This document shows positions 8,917-18,442 of a DNA stretch of 44,117 nucleotides, piece by piece; positions within the stretch are counted from its first letter, which is position 1, and each line of letters starts with the position of its first letter. The position numbers and the translations under genes are program-made. The notes beneath the pieces are model-generated. The model saw only the letters and a program-made list of their open reading frames with translations. It was not told where the DNA came from and ran no database searches. This DNA comes from Bacteroidales bacterium. Its GTDB lineage: Bacteria; Bacteroidota; Bacteroidia; Bacteroidales; F082. The DNA is taken from contig JAGYNM010000006.1 of the NCBI GenBank assembly GCA_018399335.1, positions 1 through 44,117 of the forward strand, in the 5' to 3' direction.

Positions 8917-10444
8917 GATAAGAAGTAAAAACTTTAAATTTAGCAACCATCGCACTGGTTCTGCTCACGGCAGGATGCGCTTCGAAATTGGTGCTGTTTA
9001 CGATGTTTATTATCCGCGCAGTGGCAACTCGGCTTTTCCTGCGCTCCGAAAAACAGGAAAAACTTGCGAAGCATCGCAACAAAACTTATACAGCTGCGCT
9101 ACCGTAAATAGCAGTAAGTAATTACGATTATGAAACTTATTATCAGGATGATGCTGCACAAAATGGCATGGGAATACTGTTCCGGCTGAACCGGTTTATC
9201 AGGCACGCCGAAACCTTGTATAGAGGCGGCGGCACTACACCTACACTACAACCGAAACTTATTACGACAGCGATTATGCAAACCCGTATAAGGCGTTTTG
9301 GTTCAGGTGCCTCAACAAGTTTTGAAACAATACGACAGCTACAATACAAAAGAATTGTTATGATTGTGGCGGAAGTAATTTTTATCTTGGAGTATTTACA
9401 GGATATCCTTATGGCTGGTCGTTTGGCTACAGCTATGGCTAGCACATCTTATTATGGCAGCCGTTATTACAGCCCTTTCTACACCAGACCTTACTACGGT
9501 TACGGCTGGGGTGGTTATTATGATCCTTTCTTTTAGCATGACCCATAAGTACGCATGGGGGTCCCTGGCTAAAGGGCTGGGGCGGCTCATACTGGAGCGG
9601 ATATAACAATGGCTATTCCGGAATGGATTATTACACAATGGCTACTATGATGGCGGCTGGGGATACCGGATTATAGTCGTTCAAATAGATATACGGACAC
9701 AGAGCAGCCCTGGCCGGCGGTTCACCACATACATCCGGAAGTGCAAGAGGTGTAAGAACCGGGATGATAAGGATACCTATGTTAGCAGTCGTGGAACACG
9801 CGGTGGATCCCGGCTACAACCGGCGGAAGCACAGTTACTGACAAAACCACTTCAGCAAGAGGTAGTAATAGCGGATATACCAGAGAGTACAGCTGAACAA
9901 AAAACTGCTGCTGATCCTCAATCCAGGCAAGGTCAGAAAGACCTGCAAAAAGCAGAATGAAGACCGCAGCAGACTGTTGAAAGGAAGGACTGCTCCTGCT
10001 AAAACACGTGAGCCGTCCTTCGGCCAATGAAAAAAGTGAACAAAATACAGAAATCGTTATCAACGGCCAACAAGCAGTACTGCCGCGCCAAGCAAAACGA
10101 GGGCCACAAGCACAGCTCTCAAGCGATCGTCAGCCCACCCCAGATCCAGCTCGGAATAAGCTGTAAGGCACAACGTGAAACCAGAAGTACAACTACAAGT
10201 CAAATGTACGGTCAACATATCAATCGAGACCTTCTACCACACGGCGGTCACTTCATACTCCAGTCCGTCACTTGGAAACACGAATACGCCATTACAGTTC
10301 GCCTTCGAGAAGTACAAAGTTCGCCAACAAAGGAGTTCCTCCAGCACGATCTCCAGAAGTTCCTTTTCCAGGATCAGCTCTAGTGGAGGCTCAGAGCGGG
10401 AAGCAGCTCCTCAAGGAAGCTCCTCATCAGGAGGCCGTCGTTAA
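8917..10444 (+). pseudogene. Tyr/Gly/Ser-rich lipoprotein (frameshifted)
   Basis: A Shine-Dalgarno-like aaggag (8905-8910) precedes a lipoprotein signal: L-A-T-I-A-L-V-L-L-T-A-G-C-A-S encoded at about 8940-8985, with the cysteine as lipidation site. The exact start codon is obscured by a frameshift. The middle part is extremely rich in Tyr, Gly and Trp (for example S-R-Y-Y-S-P-F-Y-T-R-P-Y-Y-G-Y-G-W-G-G at 9455-9515). The C-terminal 60 residues are rich in Ser, Arg and Gly and end S-S-S-G-G-R-R at 10444. Such proteins recur in Bacteroidota, sometimes mislabelled vitellogenin-like, and have no known function. Low complexity suggests a disordered or amyloid-prone exported protein. Many frameshifts make the exact sequence unreliable. 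Confidence 0.55.
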
Positions 10445-10491
10445 GCAATTTTGGCGACTGGGTGATCAGGTAAACCAATAACAAATAATTT

Positions 10492-10532
10492 AAACCCACA
10501 AGAAATGCTCTTTGAATGGTGTGGGTTTTTTT
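10492..10532 (+). terminator. Intrinsic terminator after the Tyr/Gly-rich lipoprotein
   Basis: The inverted repeat aaaccCACA / TGTGggttt with a 19-base loop is followed by a run of eight or more T. It lies about 50 bases after the lipoprotein stop. Confidence 0.65.
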
Positions 10533-10553
10533 TATTCAAAAACTTTCTAACAG

Positions 10554-12030
10554 ATGCACTATGAAAGGATAAAGTGCTTAGGAATATTGCTGCTCATATT
10601 GGGGATTAGCTCAGGCGCAGAATGAAGTTGATGCTTTAAGGTTTTCTAAAGTTTTATCAGAGAACTTCAGCCCGCAGTATGGCTATGGGTGAGTGCGGTG
10701 CGCTGGGGGCCGACTTTTTCGACCTTAAGCACTAACCCTGCAGGATTAGGATTATACCGTAGCTCAGGTTACTTTTACCGGAAATTTCTGGGAAAAACCG
10801 CTTCAACTTATAATGGTATGTTTGGTGAAGACTCAAGAACAAACCTGGGAATAAGCAATTTAGGTTTCCGTATTACCAATCCCATTTGAAGAGCTACCTC
10901 TGCGCCCTGGAAATACTATCAGTTTGCTTTGGTATGAACAAAACAAACAGTTTTAATAACAAGGAGCTTTGTTCGGGAGATAATGCTGAACATTCGCTTG
11001 TGGATGTTTACCTCGACGAGGTATGGAATTATTATCGGATAAGGAAGAAATTTGAAGGTAATTTCCCTTTGATATTTATCCGGCATGGTATGTTTATGTA
11101 ATTGATACCGTAAGAGATAACAACGGCGACCTGATCTATACCAGTCTCGTACCTCGGAGGAATTCGTCGGCAAGGGAATTAACCATATAAAAAAGCTGGG
11201 GCTCGAGCGAGTGAATGGTTATTTGCTGCAAGTGCCAATCTGGATGATAAGTTGTTTTGGGTGCAACAATAGGTCTGCCTTATGTACGATATTTCTCAAA
11301 CTGTTTACCTTGAAATAGACATTGCTGATACCATTTGCGTTTTCGATGAGTGGAATTACAGTGAAACACTGGGAAACGCGCGGATGGGGAATCAACCTCA
11401 AACTCAGTGCTATTTTTGTATTGATCGACTGGCTCAGAATCGGGGCAGCTTTCACACTCCCAACCTATTATTATAGGTTTGAACGATGTGGCCGGTATAC
11501 CAGTACTGATGCACAGGTGGGACGGGATTATAACAGAAGATTCTCCACAGGCGGAATATGAATACTTAAGATTGCTCCCACACCTTTAAACAATAGGAAG
11601 GCGTTATGTGCCTTTATTATTGGTAAATGGTTCGCTGAGTGCTGATTATGAATTTGATTACAGCAATATGAAACTTCGTGCGGTAGATTATAACTTCATG
11701 AATGAAAATGATGTTCTGTCAAAACCTTTATGGCTCAGCAAATGCTTTTGCTGCGATTTGGTACTGAATGGCGCTACAGTAGCTTTAGTTTTAGAGCTGG
11801 TTATGCCATTTATGGCAACCCCTACAAAACCAAGGTGATGATTTGGAATTTACCAAATCTTTCATTCAGTTTGGGTTATTCGAAGAGACTTCAGCCTCGA
11901 TTTGGCTTATGTAAAAGGTGAGTATGCCAACAATTATTATCTCTACAGTTCATAAAATTACACAACAAATGCTGCAAAACAAGATTTTACATCAAATCAT
12001 TTTGCGCTAACGGCAAGATTTAAGTTCTAG
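10554..12030 (+). pseudogene. OmpP1/FadL-like outer-membrane beta-barrel protein (frameshifted)
   Basis: An N-terminal hydrophobic leader (C-L-G-I-L-L-L-I-L-G-I-S-S-G-A) is followed by A-L-R-F-S-K, then L-S-T-N-P-A-G-L-G-L-Y-R-S-S, the N-terminal signature of Bacteroidota outer-membrane proteins of the OmpP1/FadL (hydrophobic-compound transport, 'hemin receptor') type. Further pieces look like alternating beta strands. The C-terminus reads Y-T-T-N-A-A-K-Q-D-F, N-H-F-A-L-T-A-R-F-K-F and stop at 12030; the terminal aromatic residue is typical for barrel insertion. The span of about 490 codons fits. Transport substrate cannot be inferred. Frame is broken at several points between 10620 and 11900. 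It follows a terminator, so it is probably transcribed on its own. Confidence 0.7.
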
Positions 12031-12050
12031 AATTGGTTTTGAACACACTA

Positions 12051-12084
12051 AAATGAGATGACTCAATGTTGTCTCATTTTTTTT
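12051..12084. terminator. Terminator between convergent genes
   Basis: The inverted repeat aaatgaga / tctcattt is followed by a T run on the plus strand, 20 bases after the OmpP1/FadL-like gene. The stop of the convergent TPR gene (TGA, 12074-12076) lies inside the hairpin. Confidence 0.55.
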
Positions 12085-13570
12085 GTGCCCTTTTGATTCC
12101 TGCCCTTGCTTTTTGATGGATGCTCATGCGATATGTTTCAGGATTGAATGTCAGGCATTTTTCGTAGGCCTCTATGGCTTTGGAAAATTGTCCCTCATTT
12201 TCCAATAATTCTCCTAATTTCAAAGCAGCATTGGCAGCATAGTATTCGGGTGAATCTGTGCCAAGCAGCATCGTTTGGTTATAATTTTCGATTGCCTCAA
12301 CTTTCAAATCCAGCTGATCGACAACACGACCTTTGCGGTAATAAAGTTCCAATAAGTCTTTTTCCTGCAAAACGGAAGCGTTCATTTTATTTAGTACAGC
12401 ATTGGCTTCATAGTAATATCCGCCATCAAAAAGCAGGCGAGCCTTTAAAAGTTCAGGGTGATAAATTATTTTGTTTTTTGCTTCATCAATGGCCTGTTTA
12501 TCTGTTTCAATCTGAGGCGAGGTGTAGTTTAAAACATCATTAAGTTGCTGCAGGTATTTTATTGTATCTCCCTGAATCAAAGTTATCCAGGCGATTTTAC
12601 GAAGGGCGTCAGCTTTGTAATTGATGCCCTTAAAATTCGATTCAAAGCTGTGGTAATAATCCTGAGAACGGTTATCCAGCTTCCGGGAAAGGGTTTCTGC
12701 ATACAGATAGTCCAAAAAATGAAATGGGATATCAGATTGTAGCGTTTCACGGGTTTCCAGTAAACGCCTGGCTTTTTCATTATTGCCTGTTTTCATCAAT
12801 AAATTGGCTTCAGCGTAGAGCAGTAAAGGTGTTTTTTTTTCTATTTCGTTAAATTTGGAAAGTACTTTTTGAGCAGCCAAAGGATCGGCAGAGAAGTTAA
12901 TTTCAATAAAACTGAGGTAAAAAAGTGTTTCGGGAATCCACATTCGCAATTGCTCGTTTTTTTCTCCCAATTCAATAAGTTGCCACAATTGTTTTCTGCC
13001 TTCTGAAATACTGCCTTCCATTGACGAAAGATTCAAAATCCACTCATATTCAGGTGGAACAGTTCCCAGGATGGCGTTCAATATTCCGGTCCCAAGCAGA
13101 TTTGGTGCGAAATCAGGAAATTGTTCCTGATTTGCTTTCAACAGAAAATATGCTCTTCTGATTTCGAGTGCTGCCGTAAAATATTCCTTAAACTTTAGCC
13201 GGCTAAATGCCCATTGCAGGTTTACCACGGCCAGCGAAAAATTTTTATAAGCCTCGTCATCGGGTAACGACTCAAGCTGTTTGATTCTCTCTCTGCGAAA
13301 AGCTTCCTTTGCTTTAAAAAGCTGTTCTTCTTCCAGGATAAAAATACTCAGAAAATCTTGATAGTTCTGTATCAGGGCTTTACAGGCATTATCCGGAGAC
13401 TCCTGATAAGAAGTGCTCATCAGGCTATCGGCTTTGCTAAATTGTAAATCAAGGGTAGCTGTATAAGCCTCCCTATAAGCTTTATTAAAATTCCATTCGG
13501 AAGCTAATAAATTATTATTCAATAAGTTGAATAATACTATTATACCCAGAATAATGCCTTGTTTTTGCAC
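12074..13570 (-). CDS. Exported TPR-repeat protein
   Basis: The 498-residue product has an N-terminal signal peptide (G-I-I-L-G-I-I-V-L-F-N-L-L, cleavage probably after L-L-A-S). The rest is almost entirely helical with tetratricopeptide-like repeats; the clearest are near residues 415-490 (Y-Y-A-A-N-A-A-L-K-L-G-E-L-L-E-N-E-G-Q and A-I-E-A-Y-E-K-C-L). The middle part resembles the IML2/TTC39-type (DUF3808) superhelix. It is expected to be a periplasmic or outer-membrane-associated scaffold; partners are unknown. The start codon is GTG (13568-13570); I see no better upstream ATG. The frame is intact, which marks the right-hand end of the first error-rich patch. Confidence 0.75.
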   Translation of the reverse strand: MQKQGIILGIIVLFNLLNNNLLASEWNFNKAYREAYTATLDLQFSKADSLMSTSYQESPDNACKALIQNYQDFLSIFILEEEQLFKAKEAFRRERIKQLESLPDDEAYKNFSLAVVNLQWAFSRLKFKEYFTAALEIRRAYFLLKANQEQFPDFAPNLLGTGILNAILGTVPPEYEWILNLSSMEGSISEGRKQLWQLIELGEKNEQLRMWIPETLFYLSFIEINFSADPLAAQKVLSKFNEIEKKTPLLLYAEANLLMKTGNNEKARRLLETRETLQSDIPFHFLDYLYAETLSRKLDNRSQDYYHSFESNFKGINYKADALRKIAWITLIQGDTIKYLQQLNDVLNYTSPQIETDKQAIDEAKNKIIYHPELLKARLLFDGGYYYEANAVLNKMNASVLQEKDLLELYYRKGRVVDQLDLKVEAIENYNQTMLLGTDSPEYYAANAALKLGELLENEGQFSKAIEAYEKCLTFNPETYRMSIHQKARAGIKRAQKK

Positions 13571-13603
13571 AGTTCAAAATGAAATTTGAATGGTAAAACT
13601 AAC

Positions 13604-13635
13604 AAAAAAGGGAATAACCCTAAAGCTATTCCCTT
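13604..13635 (-). terminator. Intrinsic terminator after the Nif3/zinc-ribbon operon
   Basis: A 9-bp perfect inverted repeat, aagggaata / tattccctt, lies just downstream of the zinc-ribbon gene (stop 13658). On the minus strand it is followed by TTTTTTG. Confidence 0.7.
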
Positions 13636-13657
13636 CATTAATAATGATTTCTTTAAA

Positions 13658-14461
13658 TTATGCTGAGTAATGCTGAGCAATTTCATGATCAACCAAAATG
13701 CGTCCACAATACTCACAAACAATAATTTTTTTGTGCATTCTGATATCCAATTGATGCTGCGGTGGGATTTTATTAAAACAACCACCACAGGCATCCCGTT
13801 CAATCTGAACTACTGCTAATCCGTTTCTGGCGTTCGAACGGATGCGTTTGTAAGCAACTATTAAGCGATCCTCAATGAGTTTTTCGTTAGCTTTTGAATT
13901 TTCTATCAGCGCTTTTTCGTCTTTTTCCGTTTCTTCGATAATGGATTGCAATTCTGATTTTTTTACATCCAGATCAGCATTACGTTCTTTCAGCTTTTCT
14001 TTGGCGACTTTCATCAATTCTTCAAGCTCTACAAGCTTTTCGGTAAATTCACGGATACGCTTTTCAGCCAATTGAATCTCGAGGCTTTGAAACTCAATTT
14101 CTTTCGAAAGTGAATCGTACTCACGATTGTTGCGCACATTCTGTTGTTGTTCTTCGTAGCGCTTTATGAGCGTTTCGCTCTCTTTCATGGCTTGTTTTTT
14201 CTCCGCGATGGCTTTTGTCATCGACTTCATCTCGTTATCGATATTATCCACGCGGGTTTCAAGGCCTATAATTTCATCTTCCAAATCCTGCACCTCAAGC
14301 GGAAGCTCCCCGCGGATGATGCGAATTCTGTCGATCTGTGAATCAATCTGCTGCAACGAATATAGTGCAACAAGTTTTTGTTCTACACTAACTTCTGCAA
14401 CATCTTCTACCTGAGCTTGTTTGGTGGCTTTTGTTTTCTCAGCCTGCTTTTCAACTGCCAT
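13658..14461 (-). CDS. C4-type zinc-ribbon coiled-coil protein (DUF164 / zf-RING_7)
   Basis: The 267-residue protein consists of a charged N-terminal tail (residues 1-25), a long helical hairpin or coiled coil (about 30-200, rich in Glu/Lys heptads) and a C-terminal zinc ribbon with C-G-G-C and C-E-Y-C-G pairs, spaced as in the COG1579 (DUF164) family. Members of this family are cytoplasmic; a chlamydial homologue binds secretion and sigma-54 partners, but no general role is settled. It lies 11 bases downstream of the Nif3-like gene, an association seen in many Bacteroidota, and ends before a strong terminator, so the two form a two-gene operon. Confidence 0.85.
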   Translation of the reverse strand: MAVEKQAEKTKATKQAQVEDVAEVSVEQKLVALYSLQQIDSQIDRIRIIRGELPLEVQDLEDEIIGLETRVDNIDNEMKSMTKAIAEKKQAMKESETLIKRYEEQQQNVRNNREYDSLSKEIEFQSLEIQLAEKRIREFTEKLVELEELMKVAKEKLKERNADLDVKKSELQSIIEETEKDEKALIENSKANEKLIEDRLIVAYKRIRSNARNGLAVVQIERDACGGCFNKIPPQHQLDIRMHKKIIVCEYCGRILVDHEIAQHYSA

Positions 14462-14472
14462 ATTTTGATCTT

Positions 14473-15576
14473 TTATGTATTTCGGAAATACCTGACTGCA
14501 TTCGTATTCACTTCTGAAATCAGGGCTGCAAAATTAGGAATTTTTTTCCGAATCAACTCAGCCATTAATTCTTTCGTAAATTGTTCAGTTTCAAAATGCC
14601 CTGCATCCACCACCAGTAGTTCTCCATCGGCTTCAAAAAAATCGTGGTATTTCAAGTCGGCCGTAACAAAAGCGTCTGCTTTGGCAGCTTTTGCCTTGTT
14701 CAATAAAAAAGCTCCTGATCCGCCACAAATCGCAATTCGTTGCATTTTTTTTCCAGTAAAAGCCGTGTGTTTTAAAAAAGGTGTGCCTAATTTTTCCTGT
14801 ATAAGATTTAGAAAATCTACTTCCTCAACCGGATTTTCAAGTTCACCAATCATACCGGCCCCAATTTCATGATGTGCATTATCGAGCGAAAATATGTCGT
14901 AAGCCACTTCTTCGTAGGGATGAACCAGCTTCATGGCCTGAACGACTTTAGCCACAAGAAAATCCGGCACGATGGTTTCAATACGAATCTCATCTTCCTG
15001 ATGCAATTGTCCCACCATGCCAACAAAAGGATTTGCGCCATCGCCTCCTCTAAAAGTTCCTGTTCCTGAGGTGTTAAAGCTGCAGCTGTCATAGGATCCG
15101 ATGTGTCCTGCACCAGCTTCAAACATGGCCTGACGCACCTGATCAGCCTGGGCGTGAGGACAAAAAACACTGATTTTCCGGAGTTTTCCACTTACAGTGC
15201 TTAATATTTTTAGGTTTTTTAAATCTAAAACCGCTGCCAGCTTCCCATTTACGCCATTTTTAATGTTATCAAGATTAGTATGCATGGATGCAATGGCAAT
15301 ATCATTTTTTATAGCGGCAGCAACAGTTCGTTCAACAGGATTAGTATTCCCAATGCGTTTTAAACCTTTAAAAATGAGGGGATGGTGTGCAATAATGAGT
15401 CCGCATTTTTTTGCAATTGCTTCTTCGATCACCAATTCAGTAATATCAATTGCAAGTAAAACCCTATCAACTTCTGATTCTCCATTCCCAATCAATAATC
15501 CGGAATTATCATAAGATTCCTGTAGGGAAAGATCGGCTACCTCCGTTATAGAATTTAATAAATCATTAATTTTCAT
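14473..15576 (-). CDS. Nif3-like dinuclear metal-centre protein (YqfO type)
   Basis: This 367-residue product belongs to the Nif3/DUF34 family, which forms toroidal hexamers carrying two metal ions per subunit. Metal-ligand motifs are visible: A-H-H-P-L-I-F near residue 64, H-T-N-L-D-N near residue 98, and a C-terminal D-A-G-H-F-E-T-E. Between them (about residues 130-235) is the inserted PII/CutA1-like domain (F-C-P-H-A-Q-A-D-Q-V-R-Q-A through H-P-Y-E-E-V-A-Y-D) that distinguishes the long YqfO form from the short YbgI form. Annotated names such as GTP cyclohydrolase 1 type 2 are not well supported. ATG start at 15576; intact frame. First gene of the operon with the zinc-ribbon protein. Confidence 0.9.
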   Translation of the reverse strand: MKINDLLNSITEVADLSLQESYDNSGLLIGNGESEVDRVLLAIDITELVIEEAIAKKCGLIIAHHPLIFKGLKRIGNTNPVERTVAAAIKNDIAIASMHTNLDNIKNGVNGKLAAVLDLKNLKILSTVSGKLRKISVFCPHAQADQVRQAMFEAGAGHIGSYDSCSFNTSGTGTFRGGDGANPFVGMVGQLHQEDEIRIETIVPDFLVAKVVQAMKLVHPYEEVAYDIFSLDNAHHEIGAGMIGELENPVEEVDFLNLIQEKLGTPFLKHTAFTGKKMQRIAICGGSGAFLLNKAKAAKADAFVTADLKYHDFFEADGELLVVDAGHFETEQFTKELMAELIRKKIPNFAALISEVNTNAVRYFRNT

Positions 15577-15699
15577 GTTTTCAACGCTTTATATAATGGG
15601 TTCCTTGGCTTAAAAAATTTACTTAACAAACAGATAACTAAACTTTTAAATCAATTAGGGATTAAGTAAAAAAAACCCGGAGATTATTATCTGTAACCT

Positions 15700-15734
15700 T
15701 TTGTTTCAAAGAAGCGTAAAATTACATATTTTTG
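15700..15734 (+). promoter_or_regulatory. Possible promoter of lpxK operon
   Basis: TATTTTTG (15727-15734) matches the -7 consensus. A TTTG at 15700-15703 lies 23 bases upstream, slightly longer than the usual 19-21. The leader to the lpxK ATG would be about 60 bases. Confidence 0.4.
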
Positions 15735-15801
15735 AACTTCTAAAAATAAATGCTAACTTAACTATTTACAATATATTCACGGTAATAAGCATTCATAATA
15801 T

Positions 15802-16857
15802 ATGCGTTTTATTTTACTCCCTCTTGTATGGATTTATCAATTGACTTTGATTTTGCGTCACGCACTATATGATTGGGGAGTATTTAGAGCGAAAAAGTTT
15901 GATCTTCCTATTATTTGTGTTGGTAATCTGGCTTTGGGCGGAACAGGTAAAACGCCACATATTGAGTATCTTATCAGGCTTTTTTTGCCTTCTTATAAAG
16001 TTGCTGTGATAAGCCGGGGTTATGGCCGAAAAACGAAAGGATTCAAACTTGCAGCCGGAGAAATGACTTACAGGGAAATTGGTGATGAGCCTTTACAATT
16101 CTATAAGAAGTTCAAGGATGTTACCATAGCTGTTGATGAGAAACGAACAAGGGGAATAAAAAAAATATTGACGCATGCCAACTCTCCGGAGATTATTCTA
16201 CTTGATGATGCCTTTCAGCACAGGTCGGTAAAGGCTGGCCTAAACATCCTGCTTACAGATTACCACAATCTCTATCCTAGAGATTTCCTTTTTCCTGTCG
16301 GAAAATTACGTGATATAAATGCTGCTGCCAAAAGAGCTGATATTATTGTTGTTACGAAGACACCGAAGGTTTTTTCACCTTTTACTCGACGAAGGCTTAC
16401 AGAAATAATACATCCGAAGCTGCATCAAAAACTCTACTTTTCTTATCTTAGTTATGGGAGAATGATACCAGTAGGTGAGGCGGCTAAGGTTGCGGTACCT
16501 AGAAGAATATCAACCATTTTAATGTTTTGCGGTATTGCCAATCCTTATCCTCTTCAGGAATTTTTGCAAAAAAAATGCACTGAATTAATTACCATTGATT
16601 TCCCTGATCATCATAGTTTCACAGAAAAAGACATGCATCGTGTTGTAAATGAATATGAAAACGTTCTTGGTAAAAACAAGATTATCGTAACAACAGAAAA
16701 AGATGCCATGCGTTTGATCGATTCTCCGTACTTTAGCCTGTTCAAAAATATACCGCTGTTCTACGTTCCTGTGGAAGTGAAATTTCACGAATCTGAACAG
16801 CAAAGTTTTGATCAACAGCTAAATGAATATGTTAGAGCAACTACAACAGACCGTTAA
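15802..16857 (+). CDS. lpxK: Tetraacyldisaccharide 4'-kinase
   Basis: LpxK phosphorylates the 4' position of the tetraacyldisaccharide-1-phosphate precursor of lipid A at the inner membrane. The 351-residue product shows an N-terminal membrane-anchoring helix (residues 1-20), then the P-loop G-N-L-A-L-G-G-T-G-K-T-P (41-52), V-I-S-R-G-Y-G-R, D-E-P and D-D-A-F-Q-H-R motifs, all characteristic of LpxK. Length is normal for the family. The start is an ATG at 15802. Its 3' end overlaps the purine nucleoside phosphorylase gene by 35 bases in another frame, and lpxH follows, giving a lipid A/purine salvage operon. The frame is clean, although the following gene is not. Confidence 0.93.
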   Translation: MRFILLPLVWIYQLTLILRHALYDWGVFRAKKFDLPIICVGNLALGGTGKTPHIEYLIRLFLPSYKVAVISRGYGRKTKGFKLAAGEMTYREIGDEPLQFYKKFKDVTIAVDEKRTRGIKKILTHANSPEIILLDDAFQHRSVKAGLNILLTDYHNLYPRDFLFPVGKLRDINAAAKRADIIVVTKTPKVFSPFTRRRLTEIIHPKLHQKLYFSYLSYGRMIPVGEAAKVAVPRRISTILMFCGIANPYPLQEFLQKKCTELITIDFPDHHSFTEKDMHRVVNEYENVLGKNKIIVTTEKDAMRLIDSPYFSLFKNIPLFYVPVEVKFHESEQQSFDQQLNEYVRATTTDR

Positions 16858-17649
16858 ATCAATTCGGTCGATCGAAGATTTTCAGCCAGAAATTGGTGTA
16901 ATATTAGGAACCGGACTTGGCGGATTAGTGGATGAAATGGAAATTATTTCTGCAATCCCTTATGAGGATATCCCGCATTTTCCGGATTCAACAGTGCACG
17001 GCCACCCGGTCGGCTTATTTTGTCCGGCCCTGGTGGCCGGAGAATCATTACTATGCAAGGGCGTTTTCATTATTATAAGAGGCTATTCTCCTGCTGAGCT
17101 TACCTTCCCGATACCGGGTGATGAAAATGTTGGGTATTAAATTATTAATCGTTTCAATGCAAGCAGTGGTCTCAATCCTGATTTTAGTGGGTGACCTGAT
17201 GTTTATCAACGATCACATCAATTTGGTACTTAAATCCGCTTTTGATTGGGAAAAATGATGATCGGCTGGGTACCCGTTTCCCGGATATGAGTGAAGCATA
17301 CGACAAAAGAACCCTACTTCAAACAGCCCATGAAGTTGCAAATCACTTAATAATGCAGGGTTCACGAAAGAAGGTGTTTATGCAGCGGTTTCAGGACCAC
17401 CTTCGAAACACCAGCGAATACCATTACATCCGTGTGATTGGTGCTTTGATGCCGTTGGGATGTCCGGCAGTTTCAGGGTGATAGTGGCACGGCATATGAA
17501 ACTGCCTGTTTTGCCGTTTCTGTAATCTCGAATCTTGGTGTTAAAGGAAAATCCGCGAGATTTCGCACGAAGTTGTTGATGCAGCCGGAAAAGCCCAACC
17601 ACTGATGACGCAAATCGTGAAAAGTCTTGCTACAAAAGATATCATCTAA
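16823..17649 (+). pseudogene. Purine nucleoside phosphorylase (frameshifted)
   Basis: The N-terminus is clean: M-N-M-L-E-Q-L-Q-Q, then P-E-I-G-V-I-L-G-T-G-L-G-G-L-V-D and F-P-D-S-T-V-H-G-H. From about 16995 the frame shifts repeatedly, but G-R-F-H-Y-Y-E-G-Y-S-P-like sequence, V-M-K-M-L-G-I-K, N-A-S-S-G-L-N-P-D-F, G-D-L-M-F-I-N-D-H-I-N-L, M-K-L-P-V-F-A-V-S-V-I-S-N-L and the ending K-D-I-I can be traced. This is the trimeric PNP class (phosphorolysis of inosine and guanosine for purine salvage), spanning 276 codons as expected. The ATG at 16829 is an alternative start. The 35-base overlap with lpxK implies coupled translation. Breaks look like sequence error. Confidence 0.85.
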
Positions 17650-17654
17650 ATCAC

Positions 17655-18435
17655 ATGCCGCAAAAGGCAAACATATCTATTTGCTTCGAATTTTCATCAC
17701 GGGAGTGCCGATCACGACAGCAGTCTGAAACAGGAGAAGAAGCTGGTTTCCTGGCTCGAAAGCATTCGTTATCAGGCTGCTTGAAATATTTTAATGGGAG
17801 ATGTGTTTGATTTTCGGTTCAGGCCTAAAACAGGGAGATTTATTGCCCAAAGAGGTTATGTGAAGAAGAGGCTTTGGGAAAGCTGGCCGAAATCACCGAT
17901 AGTGGAATTCCGGTGCATATCTTCAGAGGAAATCGCGTGACATCTGGGCTTTTTGATTACCTGCAAAAAGAAGCGGAATTAACACATCGTAATACGAAAT
18001 GGGGGTTCAATGGTAAAGAGTTTTTATTTAGCACATGGCGACGGCCTGGGTCCGGGAGATAATGGCTATAAATTTCTGAAAAAGGTTTTGAAAATCGCTT
18101 TAATCAGTGGCTTTTCCGATGCTTCCGCATCCCGATCTTGGAACGCGGATGGGCTTGTATTTTCTCATAAAAGCCGGAATTGCCAACGTGGCTCGCGAAG
18201 AAAAAAGTAATTTCAAAATCGTTGCCGAAGGCCAGCAGCTGCTGTATGCTATTGTCAAACCTCCTTAAATCGGGTGGGCAACACGACTTTTATATTTTGG
18301 TCACCGGCATATTCCACTTGATTTTCAGCTAAATGAAAGGCGAGAATGATTATCCTGGGTAGTTGGGTTACCGAACTTTGCTATACCGTTTTTTGATGGA
18401 GAACAATTGGAATTGAAGAGCAGTTTGATTTGTAA
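17655..18435 (+). pseudogene. lpxH: UDP-2,3-diacylglucosamine diphosphatase, LpxH type (frameshifted)
   Basis: Combined frames show a metallophosphoesterase: an N-terminal F-H-H/G-x-x-D-H-D-S-S-L segment (first metal motif), M-G-D-V-F-D-F (second), F-R-G-N-R-(D) (third), H-G-D-G-L-G-P-G-D followed by Y-K-F-L-K-K-V-F, and C-H-P-D-L-G. The H-G-D-G-L-G-P-G-D and H-P-D-L-G blocks are characteristic of the Bacteroidota LpxH that releases UMP from UDP-2,3-diacylglucosamine in lipid A synthesis. Starts five bases after the phosphorylase stop, in the lpxK operon, which supports the role. About 260 codons, the normal length. Many one-base indels; an essential lipid A step makes true inactivation unlikely. 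Confidence 0.8.
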
Positions 18436-18442
18436 TATAATT

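Noticed and set aside
3330-12030. Programmed frameshifting or a decaying genomic island as the cause of the broken genes
   Set aside because: Too many shifts, in unrelated genes including proS, without slippery sites, insertion sequences or loss of conserved motifs; error is simpler.
13875-14872. Plus-strand frames opposite the Nif3-like and zinc-ribbon genes
   Set aside because: Low-complexity Ser/Phe-rich shadows of the coiled-coil coding sequence; no homology or ribosome-binding site.
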